Position numbers and translations under genes: made by a program
Origin: Shewanella gelidii
Lineage (GTDB): Bacteria; Pseudomonadota; Gammaproteobacteria; Enterobacterales; Shewanellaceae
Length of the DNA stretch: 64,000 nucleotides
Reading direction: 5' to 3'
NCBI RefSeq assembly: GCF_014647855.1
Contig: NZ_BMPZ01000001.1
Location: 744,001 to 808,000, forward strand
Notes under the pieces: model-generated
What the model was told of the DNA's origin: nothing
Database searches by the model: none
The model's input: the letters and a program-made list of their open reading frames with translations, nothing else
Shown here: positions 24,568-32,775 of the stretch, one piece after another
Layout of the letters: the number at the start of each line of letters is the position of its first letter
How positions within the stretch are numbered: the stretch's first letter is position 1

Positions 24568-25764
24568 ATGAACCGTCAATATTTATGGGTCAGCATTTTA
24601 ATATACATACTCTTTCTTTCTGGTTGCGGATCCGTGCTTATGCGTGGTCAAGAAAGGCTTACATACCAATCAAAACAAGGTGTTGTTCGCATCCATGAAG
24701 GGCATAAAGCCAAAGCTGAAAGCGGGAACTTTAAAGCAGTCGCACTGTTAGCAGAAGACTACTGTTCAGGAATAAACCATTACCAACAACGATTACGTAA
24801 GCCGCCAGTACGGAAAAAATACACTTTCATGGTCGACGCGAAGAAGTGTGGGTTGTGGATTGTAAATGCACTGCAATCATTTGACGATAATCGAACGAAG
24901 ATTGATAGTGAATACTGGAGAATGTATAGGCTTCTCGTCGCAAGTCCGCTTTACTATGAGCGTAACCTTAGCCATCTACAAAAAGCCTCAGATATTGTTA
25001 AAAATAAAAACTCAAGAATTTTAAATGAACTATGGTTTGCCGTCATCTCAAACAGAGATTCGCACTATGGGAAAAGAACACTTGCACTCCAAAAAGGTCT
25101 TGCAGAGAAATTATGTGACGAGCATTCTTTGAATAAATACTGCAGTTTCCTCGGGCACACTACTTATCTTAAAGGTGATTTTAAAAAGTCCGCAAACTAT
25201 TTTTTCAAGCACAACAAAGTCCATGTTTGGGATTATTATGCGATGTCACTCGTAGACCTTTGCTTAAATCATGAGGAATATATCCCTAAAGGAAACACAT
25301 GCCCAAACAACTTACATGAAATATCCCTAGATTACTTTAAATCAATGAAGCGCTGGTGTGAAGATGAAGACTCAAGTCACTTAGCCATTACTTCTAACGA
25401 CTGTAAGAACTACAAATACTTAAAGACAAAAAAGAAATTTATTACTAGCCACATAGCCCTACTAGAGCAGTTTGAAAACGACCGCAGCCTTGATTTACCC
25501 GCTCGCCAAAGAAAATACAAAATTGGTTTAACACAGTCTCTTAAAAATAAGGACTATGCCTTATCTCTTACCTATTTTGATCTTATGGAAAAACTGGAAG
25601 TAAATTTACCTGATAGCATGATTTTTTACAAAGCCGAGTCTTTATATAACGTCCGAGACTTTAAAGGTGCAAAAGAACATTATCAACAATACCTTAAAAA
25701 TACTGAAGCCAGTGGGCATTACGCAGAACAAGCTAAGCAACGACTAGCAAATATTTCAATTTAA
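24568..25764 (+). CDS. Lipoprotein with TPR-like C-terminus
   Basis: A 398-residue protein with a lipoprotein signal peptide: FLSGC places the lipidated residue at C20. The body is Lys/Tyr-rich and helical with paired Cys residues (DYCSGINH, DAKKCGLW, AEKLCDEHSL, KYCSFLGH). The last 60 residues look like one or two TPR units (FYKAESLYNVRDFKGAKEHYQQYL). The coding sequence is AT-rich compared with the core genes. It is followed after 15 bp by the WG-repeat gene, so the two are probably cotranscribed and both exported. The function is unknown; a cell-surface scaffold or substrate-recognition role is possible. Confidence 0.7.
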   Translation: MNRQYLWVSILIYILFLSGCGSVLMRGQERLTYQSKQGVVRIHEGHKAKAESGNFKAVALLAEDYCSGINHYQQRLRKPPVRKKYTFMVDAKKCGLWIVNALQSFDDNRTKIDSEYWRMYRLLVASPLYYERNLSHLQKASDIVKNKNSRILNELWFAVISNRDSHYGKRTLALQKGLAEKLCDEHSLNKYCSFLGHTTYLKGDFKKSANYFFKHNKVHVWDYYAMSLVDLCLNHEEYIPKGNTCPNNLHEISLDYFKSMKRWCEDEDSSHLAITSNDCKNYKYLKTKKKFITSHIALLEQFENDRSLDLPARQRKYKIGLTQSLKNKDYALSLTYFDLMEKLEVNLPDSMIFYKAESLYNVRDFKGAKEHYQQYLKNTEASGHYAEQAKQRLANISI

Positions 25765-25779
25765 GCGCCGGGCAATAAA

Positions 25780-27156
25780 ATGAAAAACACTTTCTACATC
25801 TTGATAGTAATTTGTTCACTCTTATATGTGCCGATTAGTTTAGCTAAAGAACACTCTGGAAGTTTCACCCGAAGAATCACGACTCCGTTAGTAGACGTAG
25901 GCTACAACAACGTCAAAGCGGAAGCTGATGTCACAATGAGGGTGAACTGGAAACTATGGACACTTCTTGGAGAACCTCTGGTTGATAGTCGAGTTCAATG
26001 GGAAATACATAAAGTAAGCATTAAACAAGGAGACTCGGTTACTCAAACAACGACTTATCACCCTTGCGAAACCACAAACATGAATAGCTGCCTTCCCGCT
26101 TCCGTATTTCAAAGTGTAGATATAATTCAAGCGGCTGTAAAAATACAAACCACCGTTTTCAATGCTAAGCACGCCTCAAGAGCAGGACTCGGTATGATCG
26201 TAGACTTAGGAATTGTCAGTAAACCTGGAATCGGTGAATTCGGTAGTAGTTCATTCAACATTCCAATAAGTCCAAACTGGAATGAGCTATTTATTGATGG
26301 CTATTTGGGCTCAGTATCCAAAGAACCGAATTACGTAGGGCTCCAAAGGGCTCAAAAAATCTTTAGCTCCGACGTTCTAAAATTCAAAGACGCAAAATGT
26401 CATAACGGAGCACAATATGCCGCCAAGTGTCTCTTTTATAAATTTGATGCGAATTTTATGAGCTTCGTTAAAGCGATTGTCGAAAAAGAGCAAAAAAATA
26501 AGCTGGCAAAGCTGAAAAAGTCTAACGATAAGCGACAAAAGGACGAAAACAAAACAATTCGTTCCAATACTCAAGATGATATATTTGCCGAATTTGAAGT
26601 AGAAATGCTTCAAAGCAAAAATAAATCACAACTGCGAAAAAGCCAAGACAATGTTCTCCGTAAACATAAACGGGAAATAAAAAGAATAAATGAAATATAT
26701 AAAGACAATCTGGTTAGAAAAGAAGATAGATACAATGAAATAGCAGCCCGCACTTTGCCAAGTATAGACCTAGAGCCCTTTCAAAAGAAAGTGAATGGTG
26801 AATGGGTATACGGATATAGAAATGGTGACAAAAAAGTTGTAATCCAACCGAAGTTTTTGAAAGCAGGAGAGTTTAGCGAAGGCCTAGCACCAGTGCGAAC
26901 AAAAAGAGGCTATGGATATATTGATTTCAAAGGAAATTGGATTATTGCCCCTCAAAAAAACGTATGGGCAGCCTACTCCTTTTCAGAGGGTAAAGCCTTA
27001 GTCAAAATTGATTATAAAAGCTTAGAGTCGCTTCGCTGTGGACACCGCCCTTATCGCTACAAATCTTATTACATCAATAAAAAGGGCAAACGAATTTCCG
27101 AAGCGGTGTCAAAAAAAGGCGATAATTCAACTATCTGCCTTCAAAAGGAATACTAA
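25780..27156 (+). CDS. Secreted WG-repeat protein
   Basis: A 458-residue protein with a signal peptide (MKNTFYILIVICSLLYVPISLA). Residues about 25-220 are beta-rich (RRITTPLVDVGYNNVKAEADVTMRVNWKL...). Residues about 225-320 form a charged coiled coil (KEQKNKLAKLKKSNDKRQKDENK). The C-terminal 130 residues contain WG-type repeats (EWVYGYRNGDKKVVIQPKF, GYGYIDFKGNWIIAPQ, YYINKKGKRIS). WG repeats are beta modules found in bacterial surface or effector-like proteins of mostly unknown role. It forms a pair with the upstream lipoprotein. A terminator follows at 27214. The gene is AT-rich, suggesting an accessory origin. Confidence 0.75.
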   Translation: MKNTFYILIVICSLLYVPISLAKEHSGSFTRRITTPLVDVGYNNVKAEADVTMRVNWKLWTLLGEPLVDSRVQWEIHKVSIKQGDSVTQTTTYHPCETTNMNSCLPASVFQSVDIIQAAVKIQTTVFNAKHASRAGLGMIVDLGIVSKPGIGEFGSSSFNIPISPNWNELFIDGYLGSVSKEPNYVGLQRAQKIFSSDVLKFKDAKCHNGAQYAAKCLFYKFDANFMSFVKAIVEKEQKNKLAKLKKSNDKRQKDENKTIRSNTQDDIFAEFEVEMLQSKNKSQLRKSQDNVLRKHKREIKRINEIYKDNLVRKEDRYNEIAARTLPSIDLEPFQKKVNGEWVYGYRNGDKKVVIQPKFLKAGEFSEGLAPVRTKRGYGYIDFKGNWIIAPQKNVWAAYSFSEGKALVKIDYKSLESLRCGHRPYRYKSYYINKKGKRISEAVSKKGDNSTICLQKEY

Positions 27157-27719
27157 TAAATAAGGGGCTTGCCGAATTACTCCCCTGAATCGGCTAACTA
27201 TCTGTGTCCATTGAAAAAAGCGAACCCTCTCGGATTCGCTTTTGAATATCTTGGTTAAGCTTCAATAATTTGCGGGTACAAGCTCGATAACTATGCGACA
27301 CATGGACTAAATCGAAGGTCATGACGAATTGGTCAGCTAACTCGCCTAAAGAAAATGGGGAAACCAGCCAAATATAGTTTACTCAGAGCGCTTTGACCAA
27401 ACAGCGCACCGGTTTTGAAGAGCAGCGACAACTCGGCGCCAGTCCACGCAGTATCATCCATCTGCTTCATAACTAAATATTAATAAATGGACGTAACCAT
27501 CACACAAACAAAACTAAATCTATCTACCTGATAATTAATAATATTGTCACCATCGAAATGCGTATACCCTACGACTCAGTATCTTTTGATATTTGCTTGC
27601 CGAATGATACATTTAAACTTCAATTACAGCGCTTTATTCGCAAGATCGAACTCACAATGCAACTCGACTGAATATCAAAATTTTGCGCGACAGATGTCAT
27701 CGAGATCGGAGAAAGTAAG
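27157..27719. other. 563-base region with a terminator and no clear gene
   Basis: After the terminator at 27214-27243 I find no supported gene. The stretch 27390-27470 reads as coding-like in one frame (GFEEQRQLGASPRS) for about 30 codons without a start, so it may be a gene fragment. The last 100 bases hold the promoter of the next gene. Confidence 0.35.
27214..27243. terminator. Terminator, copy 2 of the repeated AAAAAAGCGAACC hairpin
   Basis: AAAAAAGCGAACCC-TCTC-GGATTCGCTTTT after the WG-repeat gene. It differs from copy 1 at a few positions. Confidence 0.8.
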
Positions 27720-28121
27720 ATGAAAAAATTATTACTATTGGCTCTTACAATGCTTTTTTCCTTTTCCTTACTTGCATCAGACGAGTTGGAAGAGAAACCC
27801 ACTCGTCACCTTCAAGCTGTAGATGTAAATTCCATGCAGCAAGCTAAAGAAATTTTCTTAGACAAAACAGTCGAAATGAGCAGTAAGAAAGAGCTAAGTC
27901 TAGAGGAAATATCTCAAATACATGTGATTACATATACCCTTGAGAAAAGCGTAGCGTATTTTGTAGAAAACCTGAGTGGACAACAGCAAGATCTAGCGAA
28001 GGAGATTGCAGCCGTTGTTGAAGATATCCATATTGCTTCAGAGAATAATCGACCGGAACAGCTCAATGTGCACATAGAGGAATACTTTCATCTAGTAGAT
28101 AGATTCATATTTTGTTTTTAG
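27720..28121 (+). CDS. Small secreted helical protein resembling DUF6746
   Basis: A 133-residue protein with a Sec signal peptide (MKKLLLLALTMLFSFSLLAS). The mature part is helical and acidic: a heptad-like region (LSLEEISQIHVITYTLEKSVAYF) and VVEDIHIASENNRPEQLNVHIEEY. The arrangement LEEISQIHxxTYTLEKA...EDIHxASE fits what I remember of DUF6746, a family with no assigned function. GGAGAAAGTAAG precedes the ATG at 27720. It is a single gene in the accessory stretch. Confidence 0.6.
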   Translation: MKKLLLLALTMLFSFSLLASDELEEKPTRHLQAVDVNSMQQAKEIFLDKTVEMSSKKELSLEEISQIHVITYTLEKSVAYFVENLSGQQQDLAKEIAAVVEDIHIASENNRPEQLNVHIEEYFHLVDRFIFCF

Positions 28122-28302
28122 GCGAATGCATAATAGCGCACCGACCAATATTCACAGCCATGACGCTTTTTGACAAACTTGTTTCTGGACATAAACGAGT
28201 TAGATTTTAAGATCTAGTTGAGCATGTTCAGATTACTATTTCAATGGGATAACTCAATTAGGATGTGTCCGGTTAAACTTGAGCAGAACACCAAAGCCAG
28301 AT

Positions 28303-29223
28303 TTAAAATTCAGGATTAAATGAAAACTGCGCCATTTCCTTTTTTAGGGCGAAATAGTAAATGGGAATGCCAATCCACGAGTATGCAACCAAGCCAACCC
28401 ATGCATAAGAAACGCTATTAGAAAGAGTTTCATAACCCATATCAGCCATAATTAAAGACAATAAATTAAACAGAACAAAGCCAGCAATCAAAACAAGGCT
28501 AGCTTTCAAGTTATTAAGCGCGGCAACTTTTACATTGAACCGCCACCATAAACCCATGAACATGTTTTTTCTCATTTTAATACTGCAAAATAGCTGTAAC
28601 GCTTCTTTCGAGCTAGGGTTATGGGCAATTACAAATTTTGCATGGTACTCCGCTTCTTTTACATTACCCATCGCTAATTGCACTTCACCCATTAACAAGT
28701 TGGCATCTTGATCTTCTGCATTATAACCCAACGCCTCGGTTGCAAAGTATAATGCTTGCTTAGCGTCGCCTTTGCTTAAGTGATGGTCACCAAAAGCAAC
28801 GATAACACCCAAATGAAGTGGATTTAATTTGGCAGCATTAGAAAGGCATTCGTGTGCGTCTTCCCACTGCTTTTGCATTTGATGGATGTGTGCTTTTAGC
28901 AAATGTGCTTCAACATTCTCTGGTTCAAGCCTTAAAGCTTCAGCGCAGTGCTCCATAGAAAGATTTGGTTTGTTTTTAAACAAATCAATTCGGGCGTAGA
29001 CTAAATACAAGAAACTGGAGTTTGGGTCTAACTCCATAGCTATTTGCAATTCGTATTCGGCGGCATGCAACCTGCCCATGGAGAGCAAATTTGCCGCGAG
29101 AAGCGCGTGAGAAATAGGGCTGTTTGGATCGTTTGCAAGCAACTGTTTTAAAAGGTCTATGGCCATTTCATGTTGGCCAAAACGATAATGTCGCCAGGCC
29201 GATTCTAAACGGTAATCTTCCAT
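28303..29223 (-). CDS. TPR protein with C-terminal membrane anchor
   Basis: The 306-residue protein carries about six TPR units (1-210: RLESAWRHYRFGQHEMAIDLLKQLL, AEYELQIAMELDPNSSFLYLVYARI, CAEALRLEPENVEAHLLKAHI...). Two transmembrane segments follow (about 236-258 and 268-292). The repeats would face the cytoplasm or periplasm as a docking surface. Its ATG overlaps the stop of the upstream membrane protein (TAATG), so translation is coupled. It is the last of three leftward genes headed by an AAA+ ATPase. No enzyme motif is present, and a role as adaptor for the ATPase is inferred from context. Confidence 0.8.
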   Translation of the reverse strand: MEDYRLESAWRHYRFGQHEMAIDLLKQLLANDPNSPISHALLAANLLSMGRLHAAEYELQIAMELDPNSSFLYLVYARIDLFKNKPNLSMEHCAEALRLEPENVEAHLLKAHIHQMQKQWEDAHECLSNAAKLNPLHLGVIVAFGDHHLSKGDAKQALYFATEALGYNAEDQDANLLMGEVQLAMGNVKEAEYHAKFVIAHNPSSKEALQLFCSIKMRKNMFMGLWWRFNVKVAALNNLKASLVLIAGFVLFNLLSLIMADMGYETLSNSVSYAWVGLVAYSWIGIPIYYFALKKEMAQFSFNPEF

Positions 29224-29642
29224 TATCGGTTCGCCTGATTTTTAAGGTATTGGAATATAGCAAAAGGTGCCGATTGTAAAAATACAACCATATACAGCGT
29301 AAAGAAAAACACACCCATTCCCACTATTTGGCTGTATGGTCGTACGTTTTCGGTTGGAATATTCCAACCGCTAAGCTGGACTATTGAATCAACGAGCACT
29401 GGTATGAAAAACCAACAAATTGAACCGAGTATTGCAAAAACTAGTTCTTTTTTAATTGTGGGGCTGCCCAATAGAAAGCCGTTAACTAAAAGCCATACAA
29501 GAGGTATCCAAAAGCGACCTAAAAACGGAGGGTTCCAAATGAAAGGTAAAAATATGCCCACGAAAAGTATTATGGTCGGGTCTACAATTAAGCGATCTAA
29601 CGCCCTAGTTTTGGGCTCATCAATAATTTGGTAAGTGGCCAT
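29223..29642 (-). CDS. Four-TM membrane protein of unknown function
   Basis: A 139-residue protein with four predicted membrane segments (about 22-36, 44-58, 68-88 and 108-132). Short loops carry the conserved-looking NPPFLGRFWIP and NIPTENVRPYSQI. It has no recognised family. It lies 3 bp after the AAA+ gene and overlaps the TPR gene by one base, which marks it as an integral part of this operon. It probably provides the membrane platform or a channel-like part for the other two proteins; that is inference. Confidence 0.7.
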   Translation of the reverse strand: MATYQIIDEPKTRALDRLIVDPTIILFVGIFLPFIWNPPFLGRFWIPLVWLLVNGFLLGSPTIKKELVFAILGSICWFFIPVLVDSIVQLSGWNIPTENVRPYSQIVGMGVFFFTLYMVVFLQSAPFAIFQYLKNQANR

Positions 29643-29645
29643 AAA

Positions 29646-30929
29646 TTATTTCCCGTGCGCTTTTAGAAAATCTAACACGTCATTATAGCGCCCGCCATCG
29701 TTGGCGTAGCGTGCATAATTTCTTACAGTGGTAAGCCACTCAGCTGTGGTTGGCCGGCTTTCTATTAATGCGTCTTTAAAATGGCGATCTTCAATATGAA
29801 TGTCAACTTCACGGGTAATTGATTCATCAATGGCTTCGTCTACGGCCATTTCAACCAAATTGGCTAGATCGGCTCCAGAATAACCAGACGTTTGTGAAGC
29901 GAAGCGTGGATAGCTAATATCACCTTTCACTGGGCGCTCTTTCATGTGATGTTCAAGAATGGCGGCGCGCGCGTCTTTATCGGGTGGTGGAACAAAAAAC
30001 ATTCGGTCAAACCGGCCGGGTCGTAAAAAAGCGGGGTCAATTGCCCAGGGAACATTGGTGGACGCGAGCACCAACACGCCTTCGTTATTCTGAGAAAAAC
30101 CATCCAACTCCGTTAAAAATTGGCTAATGATATTACTAGAAGAACTATTGCGAGTATGTTCGCGTTTACCAGCCAGAGCTTCAAGCTCGTCAAAAAAAAG
30201 TACGCTTGGAGTTTCAGCGCGGGCTTTTTCGAATATAGCATGTAGTTTTTGTTCAGACTCGCCAATGTACATATCCAACACATCTGATATTTCAATGTTA
30301 AAAAACGAAGCATTGCATTCACCTGCTGTGGCTCTAGCCAATAAGGTTTTACCGCACCCAGGCGGGCCAAACAATAGAACACCACCACCAACTTTCTTTT
30401 TGAACCGCTGGAACAAAGATGGTTTTTGCAGAGGAAGAATAATTTTTTTGCTAATCTGTTTCTTTATTTTGTGTAAACCGACTACGTCAGAAAAGTTTGT
30501 AGTGGCTTGACGATAGCGAGAAAGATCTGTCACGCTTTCAAAATCTACTTTTTCAACTACTCGTAACTTTACTGACTCTGTGCTCACTGAAAACAGTGAA
30601 TCCAGTTCAGAAGTTCTGGGAATTAGATCATTATCAACAGCAGTTCTGTAAATATCTTTCGCTATATCTTCGTGTTGTAAGCGCAAGAATTCGGAAGCAA
30701 GAGTGGAAATGTTACTTGAATTTAATGCCGCAAGCGTGCCTGAGGTAAATGCATTTTCCCATTTTTCCATGTTTTCCTTACTGAATGGGCTCTCAACATA
30801 TACTAAATAGACTAATGCTTGCTCTATATCGCCCTTATTTACTTGCGAAACACATATAACTTTCGCAAGTTCTGCAGAGGGTGCGGCTTTAAATGCAGCA
30901 AGTAAACCTTGTAATGCAGCGTCGTCCAC
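29646..30929 (-). CDS. AAA+ ATPase, CDC48/Vps4-like, with helical N-terminal domain
   Basis: A 427-residue protein. Residues 1-125 are an alpha-helical, TPR-like region. The AAA+ core has Walker A GPPGCGKT at 188-195, an aromatic pore loop (M-Y-I-G-E, 220-224), Walker B VLFFDELE at 243-250, sensor 1 ASTN at 289-292 and the arginine-finger segment FLRPGRFDR at 301-309. The lid is followed by a C-terminal helix (TTAEWLTTVRNYARYAN). This is the signature of hexameric unfoldases or remodelers. There is no protease domain (no HExxH, unlike FtsH) and no membrane segment. GTG 30929 is the start, with GGAGA seven bases upstream. It heads an operon with a four-TM protein and a TPR membrane protein, which suggests a membrane-tethered unfolding machine. 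Confidence 0.88.
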   Translation of the reverse strand: MDDAALQGLLAAFKAAPSAELAKVICVSQVNKGDIEQALVYLVYVESPFSKENMEKWENAFTSGTLAALNSSNISTLASEFLRLQHEDIAKDIYRTAVDNDLIPRTSELDSLFSVSTESVKLRVVEKVDFESVTDLSRYRQATTNFSDVVGLHKIKKQISKKIILPLQKPSLFQRFKKKVGGGVLLFGPPGCGKTLLARATAGECNASFFNIEISDVLDMYIGESEQKLHAIFEKARAETPSVLFFDELEALAGKREHTRNSSSSNIISQFLTELDGFSQNNEGVLVLASTNVPWAIDPAFLRPGRFDRMFFVPPPDKDARAAILEHHMKERPVKGDISYPRFASQTSGYSGADLANLVEMAVDEAIDESITREVDIHIEDRHFKDALIESRPTTAEWLTTVRNYARYANDGGRYNDVLDFLKAHGK

Positions 30930-31257
30930 AAGTTGTCTCCGTTATAATCTGGTTTATCAAGCAACGAGCGCCCGATTGTAAATAGAATCGACCATTCCAA
31001 CAAATTAGGGGGCTAGGGACTTTCAATTTCAAACTCTTGCAACTCGAAACTTAACAATCTATGTCCGTTTTGGACAGCCCCCCTAGTCCCCGTCGAGGTT
31101 TATGTATAACAGCTTAGTCGTGCGCATGTGCATTTACGCATATTCTTAGATTGGAATCACTCTAGCATAAACTACTGTTTTTTCAATAACTAAAAGGAGT
31201 CTAGGAAATCAGTGGCGATTCAAAAATTCATTCTCTGTTCCACTGCATTGACTGTAC
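30930..31257. other. Gene-free region with an imperfect inverted repeat
   Basis: GGGGGCTAGGG (31008-31018) and CCCTAGTCCCC (31081-31091) pair with one mismatch around a 62-base loop. No gene is visible. It lies between the AAA+ operon promoter and an insertion-sequence end. Confidence 0.45.
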
Positions 31258-31319
31258 ATGGATCTGTTTTCGGTGCAAACCAAGGGGTAAAGTGGATCAC
31301 TTTTGGATGCAAATTAACA
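31258..31319. mobile_element. Remnant of one end of an IS21-family-like insertion sequence
   Basis: Two direct copies of a 22-bp sequence, 34 bp apart, lie at 31258-31279 (ATGGATCTGTTTTCGGTGCAAA, split here by convention) and 31292-31313. They match at 17 of 22 bases. The outer edge reads TGTTAATTTGCATCC on the minus strand. Repeated TTTGCACCGAAAA-type boxes ending in TGT...are how I remember IS21-family termini, where they bind the transposase. No transposase gene remains, so this would be a relic end. The edge truncates the gene to its right. Confidence 0.5.
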
Positions 31320-31575
31320 TAGGGGCTTTTGGTGCAGCTACAGCCTTTAGCCCTCTACAGACTGGACATATTTTTTCCTGAAACCCTATTGTAACAGGAA
31401 TCCTTTCTCTTGAACCTTTCCAAGAACCCATATTAAGCTGATGAGGTAGAAATCTCTCACCATGCTCTTGATCGCATGAGCACATCATGACTTCATTGCA
31501 ATCTTTACAGTGATACTTACGAATCAAATCATACTGATTTAAACAAGTTACATTTTCGTGAGCACAATTTTTCAT
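31297..31575 (-). pseudogene. Cys-rich zinc-ribbon-like gene truncated by the IS end
   Basis: The first 85 or so codons look native: MKNCAHENVTCLNQYDLIRK, then YHCKDCNEVMMCSCDQEHG, RIPVTIGFQEKICPVCRG and AAPKAP. They hold four CxxC/CxC-type pairs able to bind zinc. At 31319 the frame enters the insertion-sequence end and adds only LICIQK before a stop. I recall longer homologues in which this Cys-rich part is followed by SKIxRYYWRE and a further domain, so a C-terminal part is probably lost. Whether the shortened protein is made is unknown. Confidence 0.55.
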
Positions 31576-31593
31576 GATTTATGCATCAACGAC

Positions 31594-32223
31594 TCAAACA
31601 CCGGCGCAGGCATCTGCGTCCGTGTGCTTTGATTTGTTAAGCATTTTCTCTTTACGAAGTTGCTCATTGACTAAAGATGGTAAAGCACCTTCTAAATAGC
31701 GATTTTCGTATAGAACCTCTTTGGATGGCGTCTTTAGTACTGCCTTAATCGTAACTTTACTTCGGGGGTTATCCTCATACTCAGCAATATAGTCAGCTTG
31801 CTCACCTGTTAAGTCATCTTCTACAAGAATTGCGTCATTAATAGAGAGGCCATGAAGATACCTGTCATGTAAGAACTCGTTGCACTTTGCAGACATGCCA
31901 CCATAGTTAAATTCAATTGAAATTTGCTTAATCTCAATATCGAAGGGATTTAAGTTTACTCCCCTTAGCCAAAACTGGCTCTTTGGCAGATCATGCAGCC
32001 ATAATTCAAATGGCTCATTTCGAGGACGAAGATCTATATTAATGTTTTTAAGAATATCTTCGTTTGATTTAAATACGCTAGCTAAGACTCCGTAAAGAGA
32101 TGACGCTCTCTTTCTCAGAGATGAAAATTTCACTTTCTTTATTATTGTAATTAGGCCACCGACAACAACAATTCCAAGGCCACTAAAAATCCATTCTTTG
32201 TGATTCATTAATTCTTCAAACAT
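31594..32223 (-). CDS. Membrane-anchored protein of unknown function
   Basis: The 209-residue protein has one N-terminal transmembrane segment (about 11-28, IFSGLGIVVVGGLITIIK). A cytoplasmic basic helix (KKVKFSSLRKRASS) and a beta-rich domain follow (FELWLHDLPKSQFWLRGVNLNPFDIEIKQISIEFNYGG, SKVTIKAVLKTPSK). The end (HTDADACAGV) looks atypical and may come from a junction. I do not recognise the family. It is AT-rich, reads leftward and stops 19 bp before the truncated Cys-rich gene, so the two may be an accessory pair. Confidence 0.55.
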   Translation of the reverse strand: MFEELMNHKEWIFSGLGIVVVGGLITIIKKVKFSSLRKRASSLYGVLASVFKSNEDILKNINIDLRPRNEPFELWLHDLPKSQFWLRGVNLNPFDIEIKQISIEFNYGGMSAKCNEFLHDRYLHGLSINDAILVEDDLTGEQADYIAEYEDNPRSKVTIKAVLKTPSKEVLYENRYLEGALPSLVNEQLRKEKMLNKSKHTDADACAGV

Positions 32224-32392
32224 CGTAATCCTATCTGTGTTCGGTATAGGTGCTTAACAGTTTACTAGTGTGACCTTGCAAGCTCTGCTACCTTACAAGG
32301 TAGGAGGTGCACTACGTACCGGAAAACCAGCAAGTATCAACAAAACGTCATCAAATCATATAGTAACAAGATCTGCAAGGAGCGAGATCAAC

Positions 32393-32607
32393 ATGATAAA
32401 CTGACCACACCCAAGCTGAGACGTGTGATTGAAATAACAGACAATGACAGCGGTCAGCCTTGTCTTCACCGAATTGAGCTCTACAGAACAAACCGGATTG
32501 ATTGCTACGATGTCGTCATCGTTAGTAAGTTATGGATAAAGAGGGTTGGCTGGAGCCGTATCCTTGCATCCATTAGAAAAGCTATGCCTCGCCTAGCTAG
32601 TTCATAA
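32393..32607 (+). pseudogene. Small gene that has lost its start codon frame
   Basis: A perfect AAGGAG (32377-32382) lies ten bases before ATG 32393, but that ATG is followed by a stop after three codons. One base off, the frame reads DKLTTPKLRRVIEITDNDSG... and runs to the stop at 32605-32607. Inserting a single G after the ATG would give a 71-residue protein beginning MDKLTTPKLRRVIEI. As it stands only an internal GTG at 32425, without a ribosome binding site, could start it. The product (basic, with LHRIELYRTNRIDCYDVVIV) resembles unnamed small proteins of accessory DNA. Confidence 0.4.
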
Positions 32608-32632
32608 CGCGAAAAGGGGCAAAAGTGAGTTG

Positions 32633-32666
32633 TAAAAAAAAGCGAACCATCTCTGGTTCGCTTTTT
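32633..32666. terminator. Terminator, copy 3 of the repeated AAAAAAGCGAACC hairpin
   Basis: AAAAAAAGCGAACCA-TCTC-TGGTTCGCTTTTT. It separates the accessory stretch from gcvP and can act in both directions. Confidence 0.85.
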
Positions 32667-32775
32667 AACGTAATGCAGAATATTTCGTAATCTAGCCAGT
32701 CACAATCTTAATTACGGTCACAAACTTCATTAAAACAGTCACAAACTTAATTAACATTTATCAACTAAGCAGCAA

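Noticed and set aside
31008-31091. Integron attC site
   Set aside because: The inverted repeat lacks the RYYYAAC/GTTRRRY core sites, so it is reported only as a generic inverted repeat.
23760-32666. CRISPR-like array
   Set aside because: The repeated AAAAAAGCGAACC elements are kilobases apart and are terminator hairpins, not spaced repeats with unique spacers.
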